A DNA stretch of 64,000 nucleotides from Deltaproteobacteria bacterium (GCA_005879535.1 VBKI01000067.1:19102-83101); one strand, 5' to 3'; numbered from the stretch's first letter, positions 52,032 through 61,952 are shown. The notes: generated from the letters alone by a model not told the origin. Translations and numbers: made by a program.

Positions 52032-52134
52032 CCGGCGCCGAGCTGCAGGCGTTCGCAGATGCCCTGCCGGTTCCGGCGATGGTGATGGACGGCCGCCGCA
52101 TCCTGGGCGGCTCGGGATGCGGAAAGACTGATCG
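52028..52134 (+). pseudogene. Truncated PAS-like N-terminal fragment following selB
   Basis: A GTG overlapping the selB stop (GTGA) begins a frame reading MTGAELQAFADALPVPAMVM and then DGRRIL, which is how PAS-domain sensor proteins begin (P-V-P-A-M-V-M-D-G-x-x-I-L). At about 52105 the similarity stops; the frame continues with GGSGCGKTD, which by chance or by fusion resembles a P-loop, and then enters the opposite-strand spherulin-like gene. The expected N-terminal continuation of a PAS domain is absent. I read it as a gene remnant at a rearrangement or deletion point. Confidence 0.45.
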
Positions 52135-53217
52135 TTACCCGTCGAGCAGGTCGAGAAGCGGGTCGAAGTGGATCGACGCTTCGTCCCAGGGATTCCAGTC
52201 CGGGAAGGCGCCGTCGTCCGTCATGTACTGATACGCCACGGCCGCCTTGTTGCTCGTCACCTGGTTGCCCGGAAGAGGCGACGTGAGCGCATAGGTGAGC
52301 GTGGCGAAATGATTGGGACTGTAGCTTGCCTGCCAGGCCGGAAACGAGGTCGGGACCTCGGTGCCTTCCTGGATCACCATGGTGTCCACCGTTCCGATGT
52401 AGCTCGGCACCGTGGGCGCGCCGGGGTTGCCAATGACGAGGTCGAAGCCCCGGCTCCGGGCGTAGGAGGCCAGCGTCGCGTAATAGCCTTCCACACCGGC
52501 GGTGTTGCTCATTTGGTCCAGGAACACCGCGCTGACGTTTGGATACCAGGCTCTCCAGTTCGCGATGTCCGCCTCGACCGTGGTCAGCGAACGCCTGCCG
52601 TAGTCGGTGTAGACGTACCCTGCGACCTTGCAGCCGGCGCTGGCCAGCAGGTCGATCCCCCTCGTCCAGGACGCGTCCCGCGAAGGCCCCGGCCCGTTCT
52701 GGTTGTTGACGATGGGGATCAGCGCCAGGCCGGGCTTTCGCTGGTGCGCATCGGCAATGGCCGTCCACGTCGAGCTCACCGCCGAGCCGGATTCCGCGGG
52801 CCAGCTGTAGAGCGGGATGATGCTGCCACCGACCTGGTAAATCGCGGTGTAGGTCACGCTGGTCTGGAAATTGACGCGCCGAAGCCAGGTCGCGTTGCCG
52901 TCCTCCCAGCGCGAAAAGCGGTAGTTCCGATAATCGGCGGCCGTGATCGTGTAGTCCTGCCCGGCGCACAAGTCCGGAACGGTGACCGGCGTCCAGCCCC
53001 ACGCGAGCGTCGTTCCATCCTGTTGCACGGTCACGTAGAGCCCGGTCAGATCGAGGGCGGGATTGTCCAGCGCGGCGCTGCGAATGGTCACCGCAGGACC
53101 GCCGGGGCAGGCAGCTTGCGCCGCCTTGCCACGACCGGCTCGCAAAGCCAGAAGATCGTCCTCGACGCCGCCGCAGCCGGCAAGTGCCGCAATCAACGCT
53201 GCCGACAGATACCTCAC
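52135..53217 (-). CDS. Spherulin-4-like lipoprotein
   Basis: A 360-residue predicted lipoprotein (VRYLSAALIAALAGCGG with lipobox LAGC). Residues from about 145 onward match the spherulin-4 family: IIPLYSWPAES, ALIPIVNNQNGPGPS, GIDLLASAGCKVAGYVYTDYG, NVSAVFLDQMSN and LVIGNPGAPTVPSYI. The family has a TIM-barrel-like fold related to GH114-type glycosidases and is seen in spore and cyst coats of slime moulds and in bacteria; its activity is not established. An N-terminal beta domain of about 100 residues (CPGGPAVTIRSAALDNPALDLTG) precedes it. The start is GTG 53217, with GAGGACCAGG upstream. Confidence 0.8.
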   Translation of the reverse strand: MRYLSAALIAALAGCGGVEDDLLALRAGRGKAAQAACPGGPAVTIRSAALDNPALDLTGLYVTVQQDGTTLAWGWTPVTVPDLCAGQDYTITAADYRNYRFSRWEDGNATWLRRVNFQTSVTYTAIYQVGGSIIPLYSWPAESGSAVSSTWTAIADAHQRKPGLALIPIVNNQNGPGPSRDASWTRGIDLLASAGCKVAGYVYTDYGRRSLTTVEADIANWRAWYPNVSAVFLDQMSNTAGVEGYYATLASYARSRGFDLVIGNPGAPTVPSYIGTVDTMVIQEGTEVPTSFPAWQASYSPNHFATLTYALTSPLPGNQVTSNKAAVAYQYMTDDGAFPDWNPWDEASIHFDPLLDLLDG

Positions 53218-53348
53218 CCTGGTCCTCGCGGCCTGGCGAGAAATCCTACGTCCCGTACACCGTCGCCTGAAGCAGGTGTTTTCCCGAGGGCAACCGTGGA
53301 ATTTCACGGACGTCGCCTTGGGGAGCTCCGCCGGGTTACGCTGCCGCC

Positions 53349-54011
53349 GTGCCGAAGAAGAAGCCGTTCAATAATCCGTTCGGCGGGATCAAGCTTCCTG
53401 AGGCGCCGAGGCCTGCGCCCAAGGCACAACCGCCGCCTCCGGAGGCCTCGCCTCCCCGCCCTGCCGCCGAGCTGACGGAGGACGAACTGTGGACGGTGGC
53501 CGTCGACGGCGCGAGGCCGCTTGTGGACCGCAGCGGCCGGGTCAAGCCCGGCCCGCAGCGGCTTTCGGTGGCGCCGCTGGAGCTGGATCCCGATCTCGAA
53601 GCGTACGACGAGCTGCGGGCGCTGGTGACCGGTGAGGTGCCGTTCGACATCTCGGACTCGGACGAGTTCATCGAGGGGCACGCGCGAGGCCTCGATCCGC
53701 GGGTCGTGAAGAGGCTGCGCCGGGGCGAGTTCGCCGTCCAAGGGCACGTCGACCTGCACGGGATGCTCAAGGACGAAGCGAAATCGGAGCTGGAATCGTT
53801 TCTCGTCAGGGAGCGCCAGCAGGGAAAACGATGCGTCCTCGTCGTACACGGCCGCGGACTGCACTCGAAGGACCAGGTGCCGGTCCTCAAGGAAGCGTTG
53901 AAGCGCTGGATGCACACGGCGCGTTTCGCCCGCCACGTGCTCGGCTTCTCCACGGCGCGCCCACACGACGGCGGCGGCGGCGCCATCTACGTCCTTCTGA
54001 AACGAAATTGA
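53349..54011 (+). CDS. Smr-domain protein
   Basis: A 220-residue protein with a Pro/Ala-rich N-terminus (residues 15-40) and a C-terminal Smr domain from about 125. The Smr motifs are HVDLHGMLKDEAKSELESF (L-D-L-H-G), VLVVHGRGLHS (H-G-x-G) and STARPHDGGGGAIYVLLKR (G-G-G/T-G). Stand-alone Smr proteins nick DNA or cut RNA, as in MutS2 C-termini and SmrB; the last acts on collided ribosomes, but I cannot assign this one. The start is GTG. It is divergent from the spherulin-like gene; the 131-base gap holds a short inverted repeat CCGTG-GAATTT-CACGG at 53294-53309. Confidence 0.87.
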   Translation: MPKKKPFNNPFGGIKLPEAPRPAPKAQPPPPEASPPRPAAELTEDELWTVAVDGARPLVDRSGRVKPGPQRLSVAPLELDPDLEAYDELRALVTGEVPFDISDSDEFIEGHARGLDPRVVKRLRRGEFAVQGHVDLHGMLKDEAKSELESFLVRERQQGKRCVLVVHGRGLHSKDQVPVLKEALKRWMHTARFARHVLGFSTARPHDGGGGAIYVLLKRN

Positions 54012-54038
54012 AGTCTTCAGATCGAGGTCTTCAGACTT
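54011..54038. terminator. Imperfect hairpin between the convergent smr and nuoN genes
   Basis: AAGTCTTCAGA (54011-54021) and TCTTCAGACTT (54028-54038) pair as 6 plus 3 base pairs around a two-base mismatch, with loop TCGAGG. The hairpin begins in the smr stop codon and ends in the nuoN stop codon (TAA, 54039-54037), so both transcripts would end here. No T-run follows, so terminator activity is an inference. Confidence 0.4.
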
Positions 54039-55638
54039 AGCGGCCGAAAGAGGTGGCGGCGGACTGGGTGAGCGCGGCGAAGGTGCCGGGCTGGATGCCC
54101 ATCCAGAGGACGATCAAGGCGCAGCCGGCGATGGCGAGGCCCGCCGAGAGCAGGCGGCCGCTCTGGACGGCCTCGCCCTTGCCGCTCGGGTACATGTACA
54201 CGTACACCACGACGCGCAGGTAGTAGTAGAGACCCGCCACGCTGGTCAGCACGCCGAGGACCGCCAGGGGAGTGAGCCCCGCCTCGATGCCGGCGCGGAA
54301 CACCGTCAGCTTCGCCATGAACCCCGCAGTCGGCGGCACGCCGGCGAGGGAGATCATGAAGAGGGACATGGCGGCCGCGAGGCCGGGATGCCGCTCCGAG
54401 AGCCCCGACCACGACGACAAGTCGTCCGCCGACCCGGTCAGCGCCAGGCGCCGCTCGATGACGGCGACGACGCCGAACGCTCCGATGATCGTCGCTGCGT
54501 AGGAGGCAAGGTAGAAGAGCAGGCCCTGCGTCGCATCTGCGCGCACCGCCCCGGAGCGCTGCATCGAGGCGACGGCGATGAGCAGGTAGCCGGCGTGCGC
54601 GATCGAGGAATATGCCAGCATGCGCTTGACGCTGCGCTGGGGAATGGCGAGCAGGTTGCCGACGAGCATCGTCAAGCCCGCGAGCCAAACGACGAGGCGA
54701 CTCCAGTCGAGCACGACCTGATCGCCTGCCGGCCCGAATCCGGAGACCAGGATCCGCACCAGGACGGCGAACGCAGCGGCCTTTACACCCGCTGCCATGA
54801 AGCCGGTGACCGGAGCCGGAGCGCCGTCATAGACGTCCGGAACCCACATGTGGAACGGCACCGCGGCAACCTTGAACGCGAAACCGGAGGTGAGCAGCGC
54901 TGCCGCGCCGTAGAGGAGGCCGCCGGTTCCGGCAGGTCCGCCGCGCCCCACCGCGATCGCCACGTCGGCGAGGCGCGTGGAACCGGTAGCGCCGAACGCG
55001 AGTGCTGCGCCGTACAGGAAGACGGCGGAAGCGAAGCTCCCGAGGATGAAGTACTTGAACGCCGCCTCCGCCGGACGCTTGCCACGGCGCAGATACGCGC
55101 ACAGCGCGTAGACCGCGAGCGACATCACCTCCAGCGAGATGAAGACGACGATCAGGTCCGTCGCCTGGGCGAGCAAGCACATTCCCGCCGCGGAGAAGAG
55201 GGAGAGCGCATAGAACTCTCCTCGCGTCGCGTGGAGCGACTCGAGATACGAAAAGGCGACGATGCAGGAGAGCAGGAGCGCCCCGCAGACCACCGCCGCG
55301 ACCACGCGCCCGAATCCGTCGCTGACCGCGGCGCCGGAGAACAGCGGCACCGCGGGATCGCCCATCTGGGCGACCGCTGCCCACAGGCCCCCTGCGGCGA
55401 ATGCGGCCGCCACCCATGCCTGGTAACGCCTGTCGGGCGGAGACTCGGCCGCCTGCGGCTTCGCGTCGGATCCCGGCGGGAGCGAGCGTTGCGCGGCTTC
55501 GGCGAGCCCGGGGGACGGCCCCAGCACCGCCGGCTTCACGGTCCGCAGGAAGACCTCGCTGGTCAAGAGCAGCAGCGCACCGATGCTCAGGATCAACGCC
55601 GGCAGCACACCGTAGAGGTCGTTCGGGTCGAAGTTCAT
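54037..55638 (-). CDS. nuoN: NADH-quinone oxidoreductase subunit N
   Basis: A 533-residue antiporter-like membrane subunit of complex I with about 14 spans. LIVVFISLEVMSLAVYAL carries the TM5 Glu, KYFILGSFASAVFLYG and AFKVAAVPFHMWVPDVYDGAP contain the TM7 and TM8 lysines and the broken-helix stretch, and RMLAYSSIAHAGYLLI the family motif. It takes part in proton pumping. Compared with E. coli NuoN (485) it has an insert near residues 35-70 (AEAAQRSLPPGSDAKPQAAES). It is the last gene of the nuo operon, and its ATG overlaps the nuoM stop by 4 bases (ATGA). Confidence 0.95.
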   Translation of the reverse strand: MNFDPNDLYGVLPALILSIGALLLLTSEVFLRTVKPAVLGPSPGLAEAAQRSLPPGSDAKPQAAESPPDRRYQAWVAAAFAAGGLWAAVAQMGDPAVPLFSGAAVSDGFGRVVAAVVCGALLLSCIVAFSYLESLHATRGEFYALSLFSAAGMCLLAQATDLIVVFISLEVMSLAVYALCAYLRRGKRPAEAAFKYFILGSFASAVFLYGAALAFGATGSTRLADVAIAVGRGGPAGTGGLLYGAAALLTSGFAFKVAAVPFHMWVPDVYDGAPAPVTGFMAAGVKAAAFAVLVRILVSGFGPAGDQVVLDWSRLVVWLAGLTMLVGNLLAIPQRSVKRMLAYSSIAHAGYLLIAVASMQRSGAVRADATQGLLFYLASYAATIIGAFGVVAVIERRLALTGSADDLSSWSGLSERHPGLAAAMSLFMISLAGVPPTAGFMAKLTVFRAGIEAGLTPLAVLGVLTSVAGLYYYLRVVVYVYMYPSGKGEAVQSGRLLSAGLAIAGCALIVLWMGIQPGTFAALTQSAATSFGR

Positions 55639-57167
55639 CGCCCGAGCTCCGCCTTGCGCACTGGCCGCTCGGCGCGGGTCACACGCTGCACGAAAGCGTC
55701 GACCGGCTCCTTGATGGCGGTGAGCAGCGGCTGCGGCGCGAATCCGATGGCGACGATGGCGATGAGCAGCGGCGCGAGCGTGAACCACTCCCGCACCGTC
55801 AGGTCGGCGAGGCCGTGTGCCGCGGCCTTCCTCGGGGGCCCGAAAAACACGCGCTGGTACATCCACAGCATGTACACGGCGCCGAGAATGACGCCGGTAG
55901 CGCCGACGACCGCGAGCGGCACCGCCCCGCGGAGGACCTTCGACGTGAACGTGCCGATCAGGACGAGGAACTCGCCGACGAAGCCGTTGGTGCCCGGGAG
56001 GCCGATGGACGACAGCGTCACGATCAGGAAGGTGGCTGCGATCGCCGGAGTCACGCCGGCGAGGCCCCCGTACGCCGCCAGATCGCGGGTGTGCGTACGC
56101 TCGTAGAGGATGCCGATCATCAGGAACAGCGCGCCGGTGGAAATTCCGTGGTTCACCATCTGCAGCACGGCGCCGCTGACCGCCTCCGGCGTCAGCGCGG
56201 ACAGACCGAGCATCACGAACCCGAGGTGGGCGACCGATGAGTACGCGATCAGGCGTTTCAGATCCGTCTGCGCCATGCACATGAACGAGCCGTAGACGAT
56301 CCCGATCACGCCCAGGACGGCCACCGCGGGCGCCCAGGCCAGCGCCGCCTGCGGGAACAGAGGCATCGCGTACCGGATGAACCCGAAGGTCCCCATCTTC
56401 AGCATGACGCCGGCGAGGATGATGGAGCCGGCGGCGGGCGCTTCGGTGTGAGCGTCCGGCAGCCAGGTGTGCAGCGGCCAGATCGGCACCTTGATGGCGA
56501 AGGCCAGCGCGAAGGCGAGGAACAGCCACCGCTGCGTGGAAGCGTCCACCATCCCGGCATTGAGCAGGTCGACGTAGTCGAAGCTCTTCCGCCCCGAGTT
56601 GCTCCAGAGCCAGAAGATGGCGAGCAGCATCAGCACCGAGCCGATGAAGGTGAAGAGGAAGAACTTCACCGCGGCGTAGATCCGGCGCTCGCTCCCCCAC
56701 ATCCCGATCAAGAGGTACATCGGGATCAGCATCGCTTCCCAGAAGACGTAGAAGAGCACCAGGTCCAGCGCCGCCAGCGTGCCCAGCATCGCCGTCTCCA
56801 GGAGCAGGAGCGAGATGCAGTACACCTTGACCCGCTCCTGGATGTACTTCCACGAGCTGAGCACGACGATGGGACCGAGGAGGGCGGTGAGGAGGAAGAG
56901 GAGCAGCGCCACCCCGTCGAGCCCGACGTGATAGCTGAACCCCAACGCCGGGGCCCACTCGCTCTTCTGTTCGAACGCGTACCGCCCCGGTGCGGCCCGG
57001 AATCCCGTCCAGAGCGGGATCGAGAGCAGGAACGTGAACAGGCTGAAGAGGAAGGCGATGCCCTTGTGCTGCCCGCCTTCGCCGCGCGGCAAGAGCGCGA
57101 CCAGGACGGCGCCGAGCACCGGGAGGAAGGTGACGATCGTCAACAGATGGGCCTGGATGAATTCCAT
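55635..57167 (-). CDS. nuoM: NADH-quinone oxidoreductase subunit M
   Basis: A 510-residue antiporter-like subunit of complex I with about 14 spans. The TM5 Glu lies in VLFYVFWEAMLIPMYLLIG; AIKVPIWPLHTWLPDAHTEAP is the TM7/TM8 signature with Lys and His; LKRLIAYSSVAHLGFVMLG is the helix before the lateral coupling element. Length matches E. coli NuoM (509). The ATG shares one base with the nuoL stop (TGATG), and the stop overlaps nuoN. The N-terminus (EFIQAHLLTIVTFLPVLGA) is typical. Confidence 0.96.
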   Translation of the reverse strand: MEFIQAHLLTIVTFLPVLGAVLVALLPRGEGGQHKGIAFLFSLFTFLLSIPLWTGFRAAPGRYAFEQKSEWAPALGFSYHVGLDGVALLLFLLTALLGPIVVLSSWKYIQERVKVYCISLLLLETAMLGTLAALDLVLFYVFWEAMLIPMYLLIGMWGSERRIYAAVKFFLFTFIGSVLMLLAIFWLWSNSGRKSFDYVDLLNAGMVDASTQRWLFLAFALAFAIKVPIWPLHTWLPDAHTEAPAAGSIILAGVMLKMGTFGFIRYAMPLFPQAALAWAPAVAVLGVIGIVYGSFMCMAQTDLKRLIAYSSVAHLGFVMLGLSALTPEAVSGAVLQMVNHGISTGALFLMIGILYERTHTRDLAAYGGLAGVTPAIAATFLIVTLSSIGLPGTNGFVGEFLVLIGTFTSKVLRGAVPLAVVGATGVILGAVYMLWMYQRVFFGPPRKAAAHGLADLTVREWFTLAPLLIAIVAIGFAPQPLLTAIKEPVDAFVQRVTRAERPVRKAELGR

Positions 57168-59119
57168 CAGCCCCTCACCAGGAAGACGTAGAGCAGCGCC
57201 GCAACGCCGAGCGCAGTGACCGCCGCGTACCGCTGGACGTCGCCGTTCTGGAACCTGCGCGCCATCGCGGAGATCCAGGCGATGAGCGAGGGAATCCCGT
57301 TCACGAACAGGCCGTCGATGATCGTCGCGTCGACGAATCGCCAGAGGCCGCGGGCGAGCGCCCAGATCGGACGCACGACGGCCCAACCGTAGAGCTCGTC
57401 GACGTAGAGCTTGTTGGCGAGGGCGCGGCGCAAGCCGCGGACGCGCGAGGTGAGCAACTCGTCGCCGGCGAGTCCGCGCTTGAAATAGAGCGCGTAGGCG
57501 CCGGCCCAGCCCGCCCACCCGACGATCAGCGCGATGCCGTAGCCGAGATATGGCGCGAACTCCTCGGGCGCGCCGCCGCGCGGCCGCGAGAACACGCCTT
57601 CGGTAAAGTGCTCCCACGTCCATCCCTGCAACGCGGTGCCGTGCACCCACGACTGCGGCAGGCCGAGCACGAGGCCGACCACGGACAGGCCGGCCAGGAT
57701 CCAGAGCGGCAGCGTCATCACCGAGGGACTCTCGTGAGGGTGGACGCTCTCGGGGCCGCGATACTCGCCGGAGAAGGTGAGGAAATAGCAGCGCCACATG
57801 TAGAAGCTGGTGAGGAAGGCGGAGAAGGATCCTACGGCGTAGATCAGCGGCCCGAGGAAAGTCAGGTGCGGTCCGGAGTACCCCAGGGTCAAGAAGCCGA
57901 ACGCGCGCGTGTGCAGCGCCTGGCCGAGGATCTCGTCCTTCGAGAAGAAACCCGAGATGGGGAGGATGCCGGTGATGGCGATGGTGGCGATCAGGAACGT
58001 CGTCCGCGTGGATGGCATGTATCTGCGCAGCCCGCCCATGCGCTGGATGTCCTGCTCGCCTTGCAGCCCGTGGATCACCGCCCCGGAGCCGAGGAAGAGG
58101 CAGGCCTTGAAGAAGGCGTGCGTGACCAGGTGCATCGTGCCGGCGAAGAATGCGCCGACGCCGACGCCGATGAACATGAACCCGAGCTGGGACACGGTGG
58201 AGTAGGCGAGCACCTTCTTGATGTCGTTCTGCGACGTCGCGATCAGCGCGGACCAGATGGCGGTGAGCACACCGACCACCGCGACCACGGCCATGATCCC
58301 CGGCGCCGACACGTAGAGGTGGCTGAGCCGCGCGACCATGTACACGCCGGCCGTCACCATCGTGGCGGCGTGGATCAGCGCCGAGACCGGCGTTGGACCA
58401 GCCATCGCGTCCGGGAGCCAGATGTAGAGGGGAAGCTGCGCGCTCTTTCCCGTGGCGCCGATGAACAGGCAGAGGGCCGCGATCGACGCGACACCGAGCG
58501 GCAGCGCCGCGGAATTCACCTGCGCGAACCCGACGCTGCCGATCTGGTTGAAGAGGATGAAAATCCCGATCAGGAACCCGAAATCCCCGATCCGGTTGAC
58601 GATGAACGCCTTGCGCCCCGCGTAGGCCTTCTCCTCGTCGGTGAACCAGAACCCGATCAACAGGTAGCTGCAGAGGCCTACGCCCTCCCAGCCGACGAAC
58701 ATCGCGACCAGGTTGTCGCCGAGGATCAGCGTGAGCATCGCGGCGACGAACAGGTTCAAATACGAGAAGTACCGCCAATACCCGGGATCCTCGTCCATGT
58801 AGCCTACGGAGTAGACGTGGATGAGGAATCCGACGCCGGTCACCACCAGGGTCAGCGCTCCGGACAGCCGGTCGAACGTGAACGCCATGTCCACGCGCAA
58901 CGACCCCGCCGAGAACCAGTTGAAGGCGAGCTCGTGGAAGAGCTGAACCTGTTCGCCGAGCCCCATGAACGCGCGCAGGCCGACGAGGAACGAGAGCAGC
59001 ACCGAGGCCAGCGCCACCGCGTAGACCCAGCCCTTGGGGAGCCACTTGCCGGCCAAGCCACAGACGGCGGCGCCGATCAGGGGCAGCAGCGGGACGAGGT
59101 GCAGCCAGGTGACTTCCAC
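57167..59119 (-). CDS. nuoL: NADH-quinone oxidoreductase subunit L
   Basis: A 650-residue antiporter-like subunit with 16 spans and the long lateral helix near the C-terminus (about residues 520-560). Key stretches are LVAMFVGWEGVGLCSYLLIGFW (TM5 Glu), SAQLPLYIWLPDAMAGPTPVSALIHAATMVTAG and KKVLAYSTVSQLGFMFIGVGVGAFFAGTMHL. The N-terminus shows the usual LVPLLPLIGAAVCGL. Length is slightly above E. coli NuoL (613). It is 10 bases downstream of nuoK and overlaps nuoM by one base. Confidence 0.96.
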   Translation of the reverse strand: MEVTWLHLVPLLPLIGAAVCGLAGKWLPKGWVYAVALASVLLSFLVGLRAFMGLGEQVQLFHELAFNWFSAGSLRVDMAFTFDRLSGALTLVVTGVGFLIHVYSVGYMDEDPGYWRYFSYLNLFVAAMLTLILGDNLVAMFVGWEGVGLCSYLLIGFWFTDEEKAYAGRKAFIVNRIGDFGFLIGIFILFNQIGSVGFAQVNSAALPLGVASIAALCLFIGATGKSAQLPLYIWLPDAMAGPTPVSALIHAATMVTAGVYMVARLSHLYVSAPGIMAVVAVVGVLTAIWSALIATSQNDIKKVLAYSTVSQLGFMFIGVGVGAFFAGTMHLVTHAFFKACLFLGSGAVIHGLQGEQDIQRMGGLRRYMPSTRTTFLIATIAITGILPISGFFSKDEILGQALHTRAFGFLTLGYSGPHLTFLGPLIYAVGSFSAFLTSFYMWRCYFLTFSGEYRGPESVHPHESPSVMTLPLWILAGLSVVGLVLGLPQSWVHGTALQGWTWEHFTEGVFSRPRGGAPEEFAPYLGYGIALIVGWAGWAGAYALYFKRGLAGDELLTSRVRGLRRALANKLYVDELYGWAVVRPIWALARGLWRFVDATIIDGLFVNGIPSLIAWISAMARRFQNGDVQRYAAVTALGVAALLYVFLVRG

Positions 59120-59129
59120 TCTTCGGCTC

Positions 59130-59471
59130 CTAGAGCTTCAGCGTGTCGAACTCGTCGACGTTGACGGAAGTGCGGCTGCGGAAGACGGCGATGATGATGG
59201 CCAATCCGACGGCAGCCTCGGCAGCCGCCGTGGCGATGACGAAGAACGCCGCCGCGTGCCCGGAGAGGAAGCTTCCCATCGGCGGGTTCGGCACCAGCGG
59301 AAAGCGCGAGAACGCCAGGAACGTGAGGTTGACCGCGTTGAGCATCAGCTCGATGCTCATCAGCACGATGATCGCGTTGCGCCGCAGGACCACACCGGCG
59401 GCGCCGAGGGCGAACAGCAGCGCGGCCAGGACGAGGTAGTGCTGGGCCTGGTGGGCGTGGAAGAAGTCCAT
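59130..59471 (-). CDS. nuoK: NADH-quinone oxidoreductase subunit K
   Basis: A 113-residue subunit with three spans, part of the membrane proton path of complex [38 protein letters not shown] carries the conserved Glu of the second helix ([10 protein letters not shown]), and [17 protein letters not shown] the Glu of the third. A tail [11 protein letters not shown] ends it as in other bacteria. Length is 13 above E. coli (100). The ATG at 59471 shares one base with the nuoJ stop. An in-frame extension upstream is a shadow of nuoJ. Confidence 0.95.
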   Translation of the reverse strand: MDFFHAHQAQHYLVLAALLFALGAAGVVLRRNAIIVLMSIELMLNAVNLTFLAFSRFPLVPNPPMGSFLSGHAAAFFVIATAAAEAAVGLAIIIAVFRSRTSVNVDEFDTLKL

Positions 59472-59983
59472 CAGATCTTCCCTTTGGCCACCACCACCGC
59501 TGCGACCACCGCCACGAGCAACAGGAGCGAGGTGATCTCGAACGGCAGCACCGAGGCGAGATAGAGCGTCCGCCCCACCGCCTTCACCCCGCCGAATCCG
59601 GCGACGACCATCGCGTTGTCGCGCACGGGACCGCCGGGATAAGCGGGGCCGAGCGCCCGCCAGGCGATCACGCCGGCGCCGGCCACGACCGCGGCCACGC
59701 CGATCGCCTTCCACGCCGTCCAGCGCGCCTCGCCCAGCTCCTCCTCCTTCAGGTTGAGGAGCATGATCACGAAGACGAACAGCACCATCACCGCGCCGGC
59801 GTAGACGAGGATCTGGAGGATGGCGATCAGGTGCGCGGCGAGCAGGACGTAGATGCCGGAGAGGAAGAAGAAGCAGCCGACCAGCGAGAGCGCGCCGTAG
59901 ATCGGGTTGCGGCGGAAGATCACCTGCGCCCCGGCGAGCAGCACTCCGATGGCGAACAGGTAGAAGAGGATTGCCTCGGCCAC
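59471..59983 (-). CDS. nuoJ: NADH-quinone oxidoreductase subunit J
   Basis: A 170-residue membrane subunit with five spans. The conserved start is [30 protein letters not shown]; the pi-bulge helix is [22 protein letters not shown], and the C-terminal helix is [18 protein letters not shown]. It sits directly after nuoF (1-base gap), where many bacteria have nuoG, nuoH and nuoI in between; these are missing. Length is slightly below E. coli NuoJ (184). Confidence 0.94.
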   Translation of the reverse strand: MAEAILFYLFAIGVLLAGAQVIFRRNPIYGALSLVGCFFFLSGIYVLLAAHLIAILQILVYAGAVMVLFVFVIMLLNLKEEELGEARWTAWKAIGVAAVVAGAGVIAWRALGPAYPGGPVRDNAMVVAGFGGVKAVGRTLYLASVLPFEITSLLLLVAVVAAVVVAKGKI

Positions 59984-59984
59984 G

Positions 59985-61240
<1,256 letters not shown>

Positions 61241-61244
<4 letters not shown>

Positions 61245-61810
61245 CGCTTCGGCTCCGCGCTGCCCGCCATCGCTTTTCCTGGGCGCTCGCGCAGCTCCTG
61301 GATCAGCGCCTGGAGCGAGTCCGGCGTGACGGTCTCCACGAAGGTGAAGTTGTTGACCAGCACGGCCGGCGCTCCGCCGCAGGCGGCGAGGCAGGCCACT
61401 TCCTCCAGCGAAAAGTGCCCGTCAGGGGTGGTCTGGCCGGGCCGGATGCCGAGGATCTCCGAGCACTGCCGCAGAACGTTTTCGGATCCCATCGCCCAGC
61501 AGGAGATCGAGTTGCAGACGCCGATGTGATGCCGGCCGACAGGCCGCAGCCGGTACATCGTGTAGAACGTCGCCACTTCGCGGACGCGGACGGGCGGGAC
61601 GTCCATGCGAAACCCGACGTACGCCATCGCCTGTTCGGAGAGCCAGCCGAGCTCGTCCTGCGCGAGATGCAGGGCGGCGAGCAGCGCGGCCTTGCGGCGC
61701 CCGGACGGATACTTCGCGATTGCCCGTTCGAGTCCCGCATCGAAGCGCTGCTGCTGCTCGGCCGTGAACGGACTCTCCACCGGGCCCGTCTGCGTTCCGA
61801 GGGCAATCAT
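61241..61810 (-). CDS. nuoE: NADH-quinone oxidoreductase subunit E ([2Fe-2S])
   Basis: A 189-residue thioredoxin-like subunit with one [2Fe-2S] cluster (N1a). The cluster ligands are in VCNSISCWAMG (C-x4-C) and ACLAACGGAPAV (C-x3-C). RKAALLAALHLAQDELGWLS and VREVATFYTMYRL are the usual N-terminal helices. First gene of the nuo operon; a promoter lies so close that the 5' leader would be about six bases long if the annotated ATG is right. An internal GTG at about 61780 (VESPFTAEQ) is an alternative start that would give a longer leader. Confidence 0.94.
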
Positions 61811-61822
61811 TGCGGCGCGGAC

Positions 61823-61850
61823 GTGTATGGCGTGCGCGGGGGGGTGTCAA
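61823..61850 (-). promoter_or_regulatory. Sigma70 promoter of the nuo operon, with overlapping palindrome
   Basis: Reading leftward, TTGACA (61850-61845) and ATACAC (61828-61823) are spaced 16 bases apart; the -35 box is perfect. The predicted start of transcription near 61816 is only about six bases before the nuoE ATG. A 10-base perfect palindrome, ACTGTACAGT (61850-61859), abuts and shares one base with the -35 box and may be an operator. Confidence 0.6.
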
Positions 61851-61867
61851 CTGTACAGTCTCGGAAT

Positions 61868-61952
61868 TAGCCGCTAAGCCGCCTCCGGCGGCCGCGGCTA
61901 AGCCGCCTTCGGCGGTCCGACCAAGCCGCACCTTTCGGTGCGGCAGCGGCTA
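61868..61952 (-). other. 85-nt multi-hairpin (cloverleaf-like) element between the response-regulator and nuoE genes
   Basis: As RNA from the minus strand, outer arms TAGCCGCT (61952-61945) and AGCGGCTA (61875-61868) can pair over 8 bases. Enclosed are three hairpins: GCCGCACC-GAAA-GGTGCGGC (61944-61925, 8 pairs, GNRA loop), CCGCC-GAA-GGCGG (61915-61903) and GCCGCC-GGA-GGCGGC (61892-61878). The outer stem begins with the TAG stop of the upstream gene. It may be a terminator, an extragenic palindromic repeat or a structured RNA; tRNA consensus bases are absent. Confidence 0.6.

Noticed and set aside
52028..52231. A P-loop ATPase gene beginning with GGSGCGKT after selB
   Set aside because: The motif is not followed by any ATPase sequence; the frame soon runs antisense to the spherulin-like gene.
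55635..59045. An upstream in-frame extension of nuoM through the whole nuoL gene
   Set aside because: The extension is out-of-frame reading of nuoL; nuoM homology begins at 57167 with a one-base stop/start overlap.
61868..61952. Reading the multi-hairpin element as a tRNA gene
   Set aside because: Although it can fold in a cloverleaf-like way, it has no T-loop consensus, no anticodon loop of seven bases and no CCA-proximal pattern.
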